A program made the translations under genes and the position numbers. From Aliiglaciecola lipolytica (GTDB lineage: Bacteria; Pseudomonadota; Gammaproteobacteria; Enterobacterales; Alteromonadaceae): DNA of 64,000 nt. Where the stretch lies: the NCBI RefSeq assembly GCF_018860635.1, contig NZ_JAHKPT010000035.1, positions 248,001-312,000 on the forward strand. The letters are read 5' to 3'. Shown here one piece after another: positions 44,507 through 52,027 of this stretch (positions are counted from its first letter, which is position 1; every line of letters begins with the position of its first letter). The notes beneath the pieces were generated by a model. It made no database searches. It was given only the letters and a program-made list of their open reading frames with translations, and had not been told where the DNA came from.

Positions 44507-44522
44507 TTGAACAGTTGTTCAA
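44507..44522. promoter_or_regulatory. TetR-type operator 2, abutting the RBS
   Basis: Perfect inverted repeat TTGAAC-AGTT-GTTCAA identical in its half sites to operator 1. Its right edge touches the AAGGAGGT ribosome-binding site of the TetR gene, indicating negative autoregulation. Confidence 0.75.
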
Positions 44523-44535
44523 AAGGAGGTTGTAA

Positions 44536-45135
44536 GTGGCAAGTAATACAAAATTTAACCGAGATGAAGTGATTGATAAAGCCCTACAACTTTATTGGAA
44601 TCGAGGCTTTCATGGCACTTCCATGCGCACATTACAGAATGAAATTGATATGCGTCCAGGCAGTATTTATGCAGCATTTGGTAGCAAAGAAGGTTTATTT
44701 AAACAAGCGCTTATTCGTTACACCCAGATAGGGTCAGAGCATCTTAAACAATGTCGCAACAAAGCTACCTCTCCGCTGGCGGCACTCAAAATGTTTATGC
44801 TACACAGAGTCGCTGAAAATCAAATGTCTTCTCCTTGCAGTATTTGTTTATTGGCTAAAACGATAGCAGAGTTAACCGATGATAATTCGGAGTTATTAGA
44901 ACAAGCCAGAATGTCATTAAAAGCCATGGAAAGCAGTTTTGAGTCACTGATTATTGAAGCGCAATCTTTAGGGGAGTTAGATAAAAATTATCACAGTAAA
45001 AACATTGCTCGCCATGTACAGATTAACTTTTCAGGACTTCGAACTTATATAAGAGTGTATGGTGGACAAGTGCCGACCGAGGAAATCATTGACGGTATAT
45101 TTTCACCTTTTATTTCACACAAGTCATTACATTAG
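44536..45135 (+). CDS. TetR/AcrR family transcriptional regulator
   Basis: 199 residues. The GTG start at 44536 is 5 nt after a perfect AAGGAGGT. The N-terminal HTH (FNRDEVIDKALQLYWNRGFHGTSMRTLQNEIDMRPGSIYAAFGSKEGLFKQAL) is classical TetR; the C-terminal ligand domain contains SSPCSICLLAKTIAEL, resembling the TetR_C-type of short-chain dehydrogenase or hydrolase-linked regulators. Two TTGAAC-N4-GTTCAA operators immediately upstream imply autorepression and perhaps control of the divergent HAD gene. The ligand is unknown. Confidence 0.92.
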   Translation: MASNTKFNRDEVIDKALQLYWNRGFHGTSMRTLQNEIDMRPGSIYAAFGSKEGLFKQALIRYTQIGSEHLKQCRNKATSPLAALKMFMLHRVAENQMSSPCSICLLAKTIAELTDDNSELLEQARMSLKAMESSFESLIIEAQSLGELDKNYHSKNIARHVQINFSGLRTYIRVYGGQVPTEEIIDGIFSPFISHKSLH

Positions 45136-45228
45136 AGGCTTGTTTTCAAAAGCCTATATGAAAACCAAGAAATGGGAATTTTCCTGATCCGCTAATTTAT
45201 AATTCATTTCACTTAACTTTTTCAATAA

Positions 45229-45265
45229 ATATACGATATACTACGTTTTGTAGCATAATGTATAT
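45229..45265. promoter_or_regulatory. Dyad operator over the parD-like/map promoter
   Basis: A 37-bp dyad centred on 45247: outer arms ATATAC / GTATAT and inner arms CTAC / GTAG share one centre, with 14 of 18 positions paired. It overlaps a plausible -10 TATACT (45237-45242; -35 TTAACT 18 bp upstream at 45213-45218). Such a site is expected for an autoregulating antitoxin. Confidence 0.6.
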
Positions 45266-45276
45266 CCGGGGGAGGT

Positions 45277-45483
45277 ATGGGCATAGTAAAAATTTCGAAT
45301 GAATTGCATGAAGAAGTTCGAAAAAATAGTGCTGTAATGGAAAGGTCAATCAATTCACAGGCTGAATTTTGGCTGAAAATCGGGCGCTTAGCGGAGCAAA
45401 ATCCAACTTTAACTTACGAACAAATTCTGCAGCGTGAAATGCGTAGTCAAAATGTCACCACAGTGAAATTAGTCAATGAGTAA
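45277..45483 (+). CDS. ParD-like antitoxin-family protein
   Basis: 68 residues, start preceded by GGGGGAGG. MGIVKISNELHEEVRKNSAVMERSINSQAEFWLKIGRLAEQNPTL resembles the ParD_like family, a ribbon-helix-helix-type DNA-binding fold (conserved SINSQAEFWLKIGRLAE). No ParE toxin follows; instead a methionine aminopeptidase gene overlaps its end by 8 nt. ParD-like/MetAP pairs occur in several bacterial genomes. It probably autoregulates through the upstream dyad. Whether it inhibits the aminopeptidase is unknown. Confidence 0.8.
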   Translation: MGIVKISNELHEEVRKNSAVMERSINSQAEFWLKIGRLAEQNPTLTYEQILQREMRSQNVTTVKLVNE

Positions 45484-46252
45484 TATCAACATCAAGTCGC
45501 ACCAAGAAATAGCATTTATGCGTGAGTCAGGAAGGCTATTAGCAAGTGTTTTTGCAGTCTTAGATAGCTTTATAAAAGCAGGCGTGACCACCATGGAAAT
45601 TAATGATTTGGTTGATGATTATATTGTAAATTCGTTGCATTCAAGGCCTGCCAGTAAAGGTCAATACGGTTATCAATATACGTTAAATTCATCTATCAAT
45701 GAGGTTGTATGTCACGGCGTACCATCGATAGGGAAAAAGCTTAAGGAACGAGATATCGTTAACATTGATATTACCTTAGAGAAAAATGGCTATATTGCTG
45801 ACAGTAGCAAAATGTATATGATTGGCAATGTATCGCCTATTGCTAAAAAACTAGTCGATGTTACTTACCAAGCAATGTGGCAAGGCATCAAATCGGTCAA
45901 GCCTGGTAATACCCTTGGCGATATTGGGCATGCAATTCAAACACATGCAGAAAAACATGGATTCAGTGTGGTGCGCGATTATTGCGGACATGGAATAGGT
46001 CGCGAGATGCACGAAGAACCGCAGGTTTTACATATAGGAAAACCTAACTCAGGTGTTGTATTGCAAGAAGGTATGACATTTACGATTGAACCTATGATCA
46101 ATCAAGGCTCATTTAAAACCAAATTGAAAAAAGATGGCTGGACGGTTATCACCAAAGATAAAAAGTTGTCAGCCCAATGGGAACACACTGTGTTAGTGAC
46201 TCCAACTGGATATGAAGTGCTAACATTACGTGATGAAGAAAAGCAATCTTAA
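45476..46252 (+). CDS. map: Methionine aminopeptidase type I (second copy, ParD-linked)
   Basis: Removes N-terminal Met from nascent proteins. The 258-residue protein keeps all five metal ligands: Asp in NIDITLEKNG, Asp in IADSSKM, His in GHGIGREMHEE, Glu in TIEPM and Glu in QWEHTVLV; the substrate His of VCHGVPS is also kept. It therefore looks catalytically intact. It is coupled by 8-nt overlap to the ParD-like gene. A housekeeping map beside rpsB is expected elsewhere, making this an accessory copy with an unproven role, perhaps toxin-like or stress-specific. Confidence 0.92.
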   Translation: MSNINIKSHQEIAFMRESGRLLASVFAVLDSFIKAGVTTMEINDLVDDYIVNSLHSRPASKGQYGYQYTLNSSINEVVCHGVPSIGKKLKERDIVNIDITLEKNGYIADSSKMYMIGNVSPIAKKLVDVTYQAMWQGIKSVKPGNTLGDIGHAIQTHAEKHGFSVVRDYCGHGIGREMHEEPQVLHIGKPNSGVVLQEGMTFTIEPMINQGSFKTKLKKDGWTVITKDKKLSAQWEHTVLVTPTGYEVLTLRDEEKQS

Positions 46253-46349
46253 AACTGCTATTTAGTGGGCGCCTCATATTAGTGACTTTACTTTTAACCC
46301 CAAGTTTTTTGAATAAAGTGCAGCCTAGTTACTAGGTTGCATAGGCATT

Positions 46350-47780
46350 CTAATTAGTGCTCTGCTGATTTAAGATTAATTGAAATGTAATATGTTGCAT
46401 ATCGCCTGTCACCGTAAGTTCTGCACCAATTCCATTAGCTAGCGTTTTGGCTATTGTCAGTCCTAACCCAAAGTTTTCGGTTGAAGTCCTGGCTGTGTCT
46501 TTTTGCCACAGTGGTTCGAACATCCCTGCAAGTTCTTCATTGTTTAAGTGGTTAATACAAATATTACTTATATCAATCACTAGCGGGTCTTTGTTAGCGT
46601 GTTTAATAGCGACTGTCACAGTGGAGTTTTCAACGCTATGTTGCAATGCATTGGTCAGAAGGTTTGTTAATATTGACTCCAATGCAAATGCATTGGTTAG
46701 TATGCTGTGTGAATGATCCGCGCTAATTATCTGTATACGCTTTTGGTTAAGCTTAGTACTAAGTTGTTGAACTAACGATAACGGGTCAATCTCATCAGTA
46801 CATTGTAAGGTTTGCACGCTATATTTATGGATCAGCATTAGATTTGAAATGATACTTTTCATTCGTTCGCTGATTTTAAGCACTTCCGGTTTAAATTCCG
46901 AGTTAAGGTTATATTCTTCAGGAAAACGAATGGCTATTTCTGCTAAGTTAATCAGCTCGGTAACTGGGGTTTTTAACTCGTGAGCAATATCGGATGTCAG
47001 CCTTTTTTCCCGAAGAAATAGAGAGTAATTTTCATTAATAAAATGATTTAAGCTTTCTACTATAGGCACTAGTTCTGAAGCTGTGTCTTTTATTCTTGAG
47101 CATTGGTTTTGTTCCGAAAATCGTATGGCTTTAATTTCTTTATTTAATTCATCGATTGGTTTTAGTGCCGAGGATACCACTCTTCTAACGGTTAACCTGA
47201 TAAGTAGGGGGATAGTTATTACGGCAATGATAAAGGCTAAATCAATAAACCAGAGATAAAAGTTCAGGTTTTCAACGGAAGCTGCATAGGCGAGTAACAC
47301 GGGTTTTTGAAAATTTTCGTCTGCTTGTTTGTTGTTGAGTAATTCACTTCTATATTCACTATCAATTTGTGGGATAAAACGTGAATAGATTACCCTGCCT
47401 GAACGGCCATCGGGTAATTTGATATCTTCAGATAGGATTGAATCAACAGGGATTGATTTGTAGGCTAAACTTCTTATTGTGTGCATTGTCAGTGTGTCTG
47501 AGCGTTCGAAAATATCCTCTCCGTGCCATATTTGGAAGTACTCTGATTCCGTTGTACCTTCAAACTCAGGTAAAAACTCGCCGGCAAATTCGAATTCAAG
47601 ACCGTCGTGATCCTCCCGTACAAATGTCATGAGCATTCCAGCCTTGTTGATCATGGAACGCTCAAATTCGTCAGATATCCAAGTATCTACAGTAATATCT
47701 GCAGCTAAAAGTACAATTAAAACAATGAGTGAAATAAAAAACGATAACCGTCTTGTTAGTGTTTTGCGGATGGATTTCAT
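46350..47780 (-). CDS. Sensor histidine kinase, PmrB/QseC-like
   Basis: 476-residue membrane sensor. TM1 is at about 12-32 (LSFFISLIVLIVLLAADITV), a periplasmic domain of about 150 residues follows, and TM2 is near 178-200. HisKA has the H-box RLTSDIAHELKTPVTELINLAEIA; HATPase_c includes the N-box LTNLLTNALQHSV and G-box NFGLGLTIAKTLANGIG. It overlaps the response regulator by 4 nt. A periplasmic domain rich in acidic residues (DHDGLEFEFAGEFLPEFEGTTE) could sense cations or cationic peptides; context with eptA and an ArnT-like gene supports a PmrB role. Confidence 0.9.
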   Translation of the reverse strand: MKSIRKTLTRRLSFFISLIVLIVLLAADITVDTWISDEFERSMINKAGMLMTFVREDHDGLEFEFAGEFLPEFEGTTESEYFQIWHGEDIFERSDTLTMHTIRSLAYKSIPVDSILSEDIKLPDGRSGRVIYSRFIPQIDSEYRSELLNNKQADENFQKPVLLAYAASVENLNFYLWFIDLAFIIAVITIPLLIRLTVRRVVSSALKPIDELNKEIKAIRFSEQNQCSRIKDTASELVPIVESLNHFINENYSLFLREKRLTSDIAHELKTPVTELINLAEIAIRFPEEYNLNSEFKPEVLKISERMKSIISNLMLIHKYSVQTLQCTDEIDPLSLVQQLSTKLNQKRIQIISADHSHSILTNAFALESILTNLLTNALQHSVENSTVTVAIKHANKDPLVIDISNICINHLNNEELAGMFEPLWQKDTARTSTENFGLGLTIAKTLANGIGAELTVTGDMQHITFQLILNQQSTN

Positions 47781-48454
47781 TCACCTTCCAGCATTTGATA
47801 ACCAAATCCACGTTTGTTCTTTATCGGGAGATCAGCACCGAGTTTTCTAGCCTTTTTTCTAGCAGATGACAGGTGTGCTTCAATCGCATTTTTAGAAATA
47901 CTGTCGTATTGCCCTGATATATATTCGCTCAGTTTCTCTGCGGTGGTTATTCTGTTTCGGTTAACAAATAAACACTCTAAAACTTTGTATTCATTGGGGG
48001 TTAAATCAATATTTTGATTTGCAAAACTAATGCTTTTTAATTGCAAGTTAAGCTCAAACCCCTTGACTTTAATTTTGTCAAAATGATTCTGAGTTGAACC
48101 TCGTCGCATAAGGTTGATTAATCTTGCGTGCAATTCATCGAACGAAAACGGTTTAGATAAATAATCATCCGCGCCTGATAAAATCCCAGTGATCTTCGTT
48201 TCAGGTTCGGCTCTAGCTGATAAAATTAATACGCGAGTGTCATTTTTACTTTTTCGCAGTGTTTCGAGAATTGTCATGCCGTCAATACTAGGGAGCATTA
48301 GGTCAAGTATTATGCCGTCGTACTCACACATCAAGGCCATGCTTAAGCCCTCAGCGCCATCTCCTGAGGTGTCTACAGAGTATCCTAGTTTGACTAAACC
48401 TATTTTTAAACTGCGTCGCAAAGACTCCGAATCTTCAATTAGTAATAATCGCAC
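47777..48454 (-). CDS. OmpR-family response regulator, PmrA-like
   Basis: 225 residues; GTG start gives MRLLLIEDSESLRRSLKIGL. The receiver has phospho-Asp in DGIILDLMLPSIDGM and Lys in YLSKPFSFDELHARL. The C-terminal winged helix (about 130-222) contains LTPNEYKVLECLFVNRNRITTAEKLSEYI. A CTTAAG-N5-CTTAAG box with a -10 10 bp further on lies upstream on its own strand, implying autoregulation. Genes for lipid A modification around it carry the same box type, so it is probably a PmrA-like regulator. Confidence 0.9.
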   Translation of the reverse strand: MRLLLIEDSESLRRSLKIGLVKLGYSVDTSGDGAEGLSMALMCEYDGIILDLMLPSIDGMTILETLRKSKNDTRVLILSARAEPETKITGILSGADDYLSKPFSFDELHARLINLMRRGSTQNHFDKIKVKGFELNLQLKSISFANQNIDLTPNEYKVLECLFVNRNRITTAEKLSEYISGQYDSISKNAIEAHLSSARKKARKLGADLPIKNKRGFGYQMLEGE

Positions 48455-48490
48455 AATTTATTGTTCGCCACTGAATGCTAGTAAGTGACA

Positions 48491-48523
48491 ACTTTACGCT
48501 TCCAATCTTAAGGTTTACTTAAG
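48491..48523 (-). promoter_or_regulatory. PmrA-like box 1 and promoter of the two-component operon
   Basis: CTTAAG-GTTTA-CTTAAG at 48507-48523. On the minus strand a 10-bp gap then leads to TAAAGT (48496-48491) as -10. CTTAAG is self-complementary, so orientation is set by the -10. It matches the PmrA consensus YTTAAK-N5-YTTAAK. Confidence 0.7.
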
Positions 48524-48562
48524 ATCGTAAACTTGTATGTGTTAAACAATATTAAATCTAAT

Positions 48563-48595
48563 CTTCAGTTAATCTTAAGGTTGCTCGGATATATT
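48563..48595 (+). promoter_or_regulatory. PmrA-like box 2 and promoter of the glycosyltransferase operon
   Basis: CTTCAG-TTAAT-CTTAAG at 48563-48579, a 10-bp gap and TATATT at 48590-48595. It lies 41 nt upstream of the GT2 start and shares exact geometry with boxes 1 and 3. Confidence 0.72.
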
Positions 48596-48635
48596 GCTAA
48601 AAACTTAAAGTAATAAGTCTGGGAGAGTTGATATT

Positions 48636-49364
48636 GTGGATATTTCTGTAGTTATCCCCGCTAAAAATGAACAAGACAATATCATTCCGTTGATAGAAGA
48701 AATTGTTGCTGTTCTTAATCGTAATAATGAGTTTGAAATTGTCTATGTGGACGATGGTAGCGATGATAATACCTATAGTAACTTGTGTTTAGCCGCGTCA
48801 AGTGATTACCCTCAAGTAAAACCTATTCGACATAAGTATTCTGTTGGCCAAAGCAAAGCGATTCACACCGGTGTCAGTTTTGCCAAAGGAAAGCTGATAA
48901 TAACCCTAGATGCAGATGGTCAGAACGATCCTGCTGACATTCCAGATTTGTTAAAAGAAGCTCAAAAATTTCCAGTTGGTGCTCATTTTTGTATCGCCGG
49001 TTATCGGAAAAATCGTAAAGATACGGCATGGAAACGCATGCAGTCTAAGATTGCTAACAATATACGCAGTCGAATTTTGCGGGACAATACCCCTGACACG
49101 GGATGTGGCTTAAAAATCTTTCCCAAAAGTACCTTTTTACAACTCCCATACTTCGATCATATGCACCGCTTTCTTCCTGCCTTAGTGCGTCGTCTTGGAG
49201 GAAAGATTGTGGTTGTTGAAGTCAGCCATAGAGATCGTCAATATGGCACTTCCAAGTATAATATGTTGGGAAGACTACGAGTGGGAATTGTCGATCTTCT
49301 TGGTGTGATGTGGCTACAACGACGAGGTAAAATTGCTTTGCTTGAAACAACTCATGAGCAATAA
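48636..49364 (+). CDS. Family 2 glycosyltransferase, polyprenyl-phosphate sugar type (ArnC/DPM1-like)
   Basis: 242-residue GT-A enzyme: VVIPAKNEQDNIIPLIEEI, YVDDGSDDNT, DADGQNDPADIP (DxD-type) and CGLKIFPKSTFLQLPYFDHMHRFLPALVRR are typical of dolichol- or undecaprenyl-phosphate sugar synthases. No C-terminal transmembrane pair is seen, unlike ArnC, so it resembles the soluble DPM1 type. It heads a GT2-TVP38-PMT operon behind a PmrA-like box. The likely product is an undecaprenyl-phosphate sugar for transfer by the third gene; the sugar is unknown. Confidence 0.87.
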   Translation: MDISVVIPAKNEQDNIIPLIEEIVAVLNRNNEFEIVYVDDGSDDNTYSNLCLAASSDYPQVKPIRHKYSVGQSKAIHTGVSFAKGKLIITLDADGQNDPADIPDLLKEAQKFPVGAHFCIAGYRKNRKDTAWKRMQSKIANNIRSRILRDNTPDTGCGLKIFPKSTFLQLPYFDHMHRFLPALVRRLGGKIVVVEVSHRDRQYGTSKYNMLGRLRVGIVDLLGVMWLQRRGKIALLETTHEQ

Positions 49365-49367
49365 ATT

Positions 49368-50084
49368 TTGAAGTTGTTTCTCAACGTTTTTGTACGTCTA
49401 ATACCTTTATTATTGATTTGTTTAATTGGTAGTGAGCTACTAGCTCAGATCCCATCGATTAATACATTTAATCAATCGTGGATAGATGCTCACACTCGAG
49501 ACAATGGATGGCAGGGGATTATTAACTTTATTTTAGTTAGCGGTTTACTGGCGTCTTTGGGCGCTCCTCGACAATTCATCGCTTTTCTAAGCGGCTATGC
49601 CTTTGGCTTTGCTGAAGGTGTAGTTTATTCGACGTTTGCGATTACGTTGAGTTGTTTACTCACCATGCTTCTTTCTCGTTTTTATGCCAAACCTGTGGTC
49701 ACGCACTTTTTCCCAAACAAAGTGATCGGTCTCAATCGGTTTTTGACTAATCAAGTTTTTATAAAAACAATTATTGTTAGGTTGTTGCCAGTTGGCAATA
49801 ACCTCATTACCAATATAACGGCGGGAGTAACCACTATTAAAATTTGGCCATTTGTGATGGGATCTATGTTTGGTTACATCCCTCAGATGGCTATTTTTGC
49901 GCTTATGGGAAAGGGGGTTGTGGTGCAATCTTATTGGAAGATCACTCTCAGTGTTGTATTTCTCGCCATATCCAGTTTGTTAAGTCTTTATGTCTATAAA
50001 AAGTTTAAGGCTGATAAGTACTTAATCACTAGCACCGGTGCACAAAATACTGCTCAATTTGCTGCCACGAGCGGTCATAAATAG
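49368..50084 (+). CDS. TVP38/TMEM64 (DedA-related) membrane protein
   Basis: 238-residue polytopic membrane protein with about five hydrophobic segments. The family motif region FLSGYAFGFAEGVVYSTFAITLSCLLTM and RLLPVGNNLITNITAGVTTI (R-x-x-P-x-x-x-N-x-x-x-G pattern) identifies the SNARE-associated/TVP38 domain. A TTG start follows the GT2 stop by 3 nt. DedA relatives translocate undecaprenyl phosphate; a role as flippase for the sugar carrier or recycled lipid in this operon is an inference. Confidence 0.87.
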   Translation: MKLFLNVFVRLIPLLLICLIGSELLAQIPSINTFNQSWIDAHTRDNGWQGIINFILVSGLLASLGAPRQFIAFLSGYAFGFAEGVVYSTFAITLSCLLTMLLSRFYAKPVVTHFFPNKVIGLNRFLTNQVFIKTIIVRLLPVGNNLITNITAGVTTIKIWPFVMGSMFGYIPQMAIFALMGKGVVVQSYWKITLSVVFLAISSLLSLYVYKKFKADKYLITSTGAQNTAQFAATSGHK

Positions 50085-50088
50085 TGAC

Positions 50089-51840
50089 ATGATTACGCAT
50101 TTAATTCAGTTCCATTTATCTTCTCAAAAACATGCGCGCGAACTGCAGCTTTTGGGTGTACTTTTGTTCATTTCGATCATCTTAATTTTTGTGGGATTAG
50201 GATTTCGCGATCCATGGCCTGCAGATGAACCTCGTTTCGCACAAATTGCTAAAGAGATGGTAGAAACTGGTCAATGGTTTTTCCCGGCCAGAGCGGCAGA
50301 GTTTTATCCTGATAAACCACCTGTATTTATGTGGTCAATCGCGATTTTTTACGCATTGTTCGGCTCTTTAAATATAGCTTTCTTATTGCCTTCTGCGCTG
50401 TGTTCACTACTGACTATTTATTTAGTATTTGATATTGGACGTAAGCTATGGAACCCAGAAACTGGTTTTATAGCAGGTTTACTACTAGTGTTTAGCTTTC
50501 AATTTATGCTGCAAGCTAAAAGTGCGCAAATTGATGCAATGGTTTGTGCGTGGATCACCCTTGGTTGTTATGGTTTCTTGAGGTTTTTGCTATTTGACGC
50601 TAAATGGCGATGGTTCTATTTAGCCTGTTTTTTTATGGGAATCGGTGTTATCACTAAAGGCGTAGGCTTTTTACCTATATTGATATTGATTCCGTATATG
50701 TTTATGCGCTTTATTTGCAATTATCACTCAATACTTAAGCCGGATAATGAGTCTATTGTTAAGTGGGTGCTGGGACTATTGGTCATGCTTTTAGCAATAG
50801 GTTTGTGGTTTGTACCTATGTTGGTATTAGTTGAATTAAGCCACAATCCGTTATTAGAACAATATCGCGATAATATTTTGTTTAAACAAACAGTTACTCG
50901 TTATGCTGATTCTTGGCATCATATTAAACCATTTTGGTATTATTTCGTATCCGTAATCCCTGCCTTTTGGTTACCCCTAAGCATTTTCATTCCGTGGTTA
51001 ATTCCTCATTGGATACGCGCAATCAAAAAGCAGGATGCCCGGGTAATTCTGCCGCTAACGTGGATTGTACTCGTGTTAGTGTTTTTCAGTATCAGCCCAG
51101 GCAAAAGAGGCGTATATATATTGCCAGCTTTGCCAATGTTAGCCTTAATCAGTGCACCTTATGTGCGACAAATTTTACAGCGACGGGCCGTCAATTGGAT
51201 TTTATGGGCACTGGTGACTGGTATATCTTTAGGCTTATTAGCTTTCGCATTGGCTGGATTAAGCAATGCCAGTTTTACCCAAAAGCTAGTGACTGAATAC
51301 GCTATTTCACCTTGGTACTTTTTTATATCAATTGGTTTGGCTGGACTCCTGGGCACACTTATCACAGTCAAACAACAGCAGTGGCGGAGCTGGCCGCTAT
51401 TTATATCTGTGGCATGGATTTTGTACTCTACTTGGGGATACGGTTTATTAGAAGTGGTTAAAACGCCGAAAAAAATATTTCAACAAATGCAACATATTGT
51501 TCCGCAAAATGCTGAAGTTGGGCTAGTCGATTTTGCCGAGCAATTTATTCTATTTTCCCCTTATCCTATTACTCATTTTGGTTATCACACTGACAATGCA
51601 GAGCAAGTTAAAGCGGCTTACCAGTGGATAGGAACCAGTAAAAACCGATTTATATTGCTAAGTTTTGAGTTAGTCGAGGGGCTTTGTTTTGATAAAAATA
51701 AAGCCATACATCTTGGGTTTGCCCACCGCACTGATTGGGTATTATTAAATACCGCTAGTCGCGTAAATGGGTGTCCTAAACCACAGCTTCATAAACCACA
51801 GGGCAATATTATTGAATATCAGTATATTCCCAAACCCTAA
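50089..51840 (+). CDS. ArnT-like glycosyltransferase (PMT/GT83 family)
   Basis: 583-residue membrane glycosyltransferase from ATG 50089, 4 nt after the TVP38 stop; the ORF to 50038 overlaps the neighbour. The first periplasmic loop has DPWPADEPRFAQIAKEMVETG with the catalytic-type Asp-Glu pair, then GQWFFPARAAEFYPDKPPVFMW, as in ArnT. About ten TM helices occupy 30-430 and a periplasmic C-terminal domain follows. ArnT uses undecaprenyl-phosphate 4-amino-arabinose, yet no arnA, arnB, arnD or arnEF is here, so another sugar may be transferred to lipid A. Confidence 0.88.
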   Translation: MITHLIQFHLSSQKHARELQLLGVLLFISIILIFVGLGFRDPWPADEPRFAQIAKEMVETGQWFFPARAAEFYPDKPPVFMWSIAIFYALFGSLNIAFLLPSALCSLLTIYLVFDIGRKLWNPETGFIAGLLLVFSFQFMLQAKSAQIDAMVCAWITLGCYGFLRFLLFDAKWRWFYLACFFMGIGVITKGVGFLPILILIPYMFMRFICNYHSILKPDNESIVKWVLGLLVMLLAIGLWFVPMLVLVELSHNPLLEQYRDNILFKQTVTRYADSWHHIKPFWYYFVSVIPAFWLPLSIFIPWLIPHWIRAIKKQDARVILPLTWIVLVLVFFSISPGKRGVYILPALPMLALISAPYVRQILQRRAVNWILWALVTGISLGLLAFALAGLSNASFTQKLVTEYAISPWYFFISIGLAGLLGTLITVKQQQWRSWPLFISVAWILYSTWGYGLLEVVKTPKKIFQQMQHIVPQNAEVGLVDFAEQFILFSPYPITHFGYHTDNAEQVKAAYQWIGTSKNRFILLSFELVEGLCFDKNKAIHLGFAHRTDWVLLNTASRVNGCPKPQLHKPQGNIIEYQYIPKP

Positions 51841-51963
51841 GTGCCTATTTGAATCAAAAAAACATATCAATAACTGCAAAAAGTTCAACTCAGACAGTAG
51901 AGATTTTAAATTAAATTATAGAATTGTTTTTATTTAAAAAATTATTGCAAAACATCAGTTTAT

Positions 51964-51996
51964 CTTCAGTTTCAGCTAAGGTTTGGCTTCTAAAAT
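51964..51996 (+). promoter_or_regulatory. PmrA-like box 3 and promoter of eptA
   Basis: CTTCAG-TTTCA-GCTAAG at 51964-51980, exactly 10 bp, then TAAAAT at 51991-51996. The second half site is degenerate, but geometry is identical to boxes 1 and 2. It is 32 nt upstream of the eptA start. Confidence 0.62.
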
Positions 51997-52027
51997 AGCT
52001 TGTGTAATCAACCATAAATGAAACAAG

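Noticed and set aside
46320-46340. Terminator between the map gene and the histidine kinase gene
   Set aside because: GCAGCCTAGT/ACTAGGTTGC is a good dyad, but the loop is too small and no T-run follows on either strand, so it is left as an unexplained palindrome.
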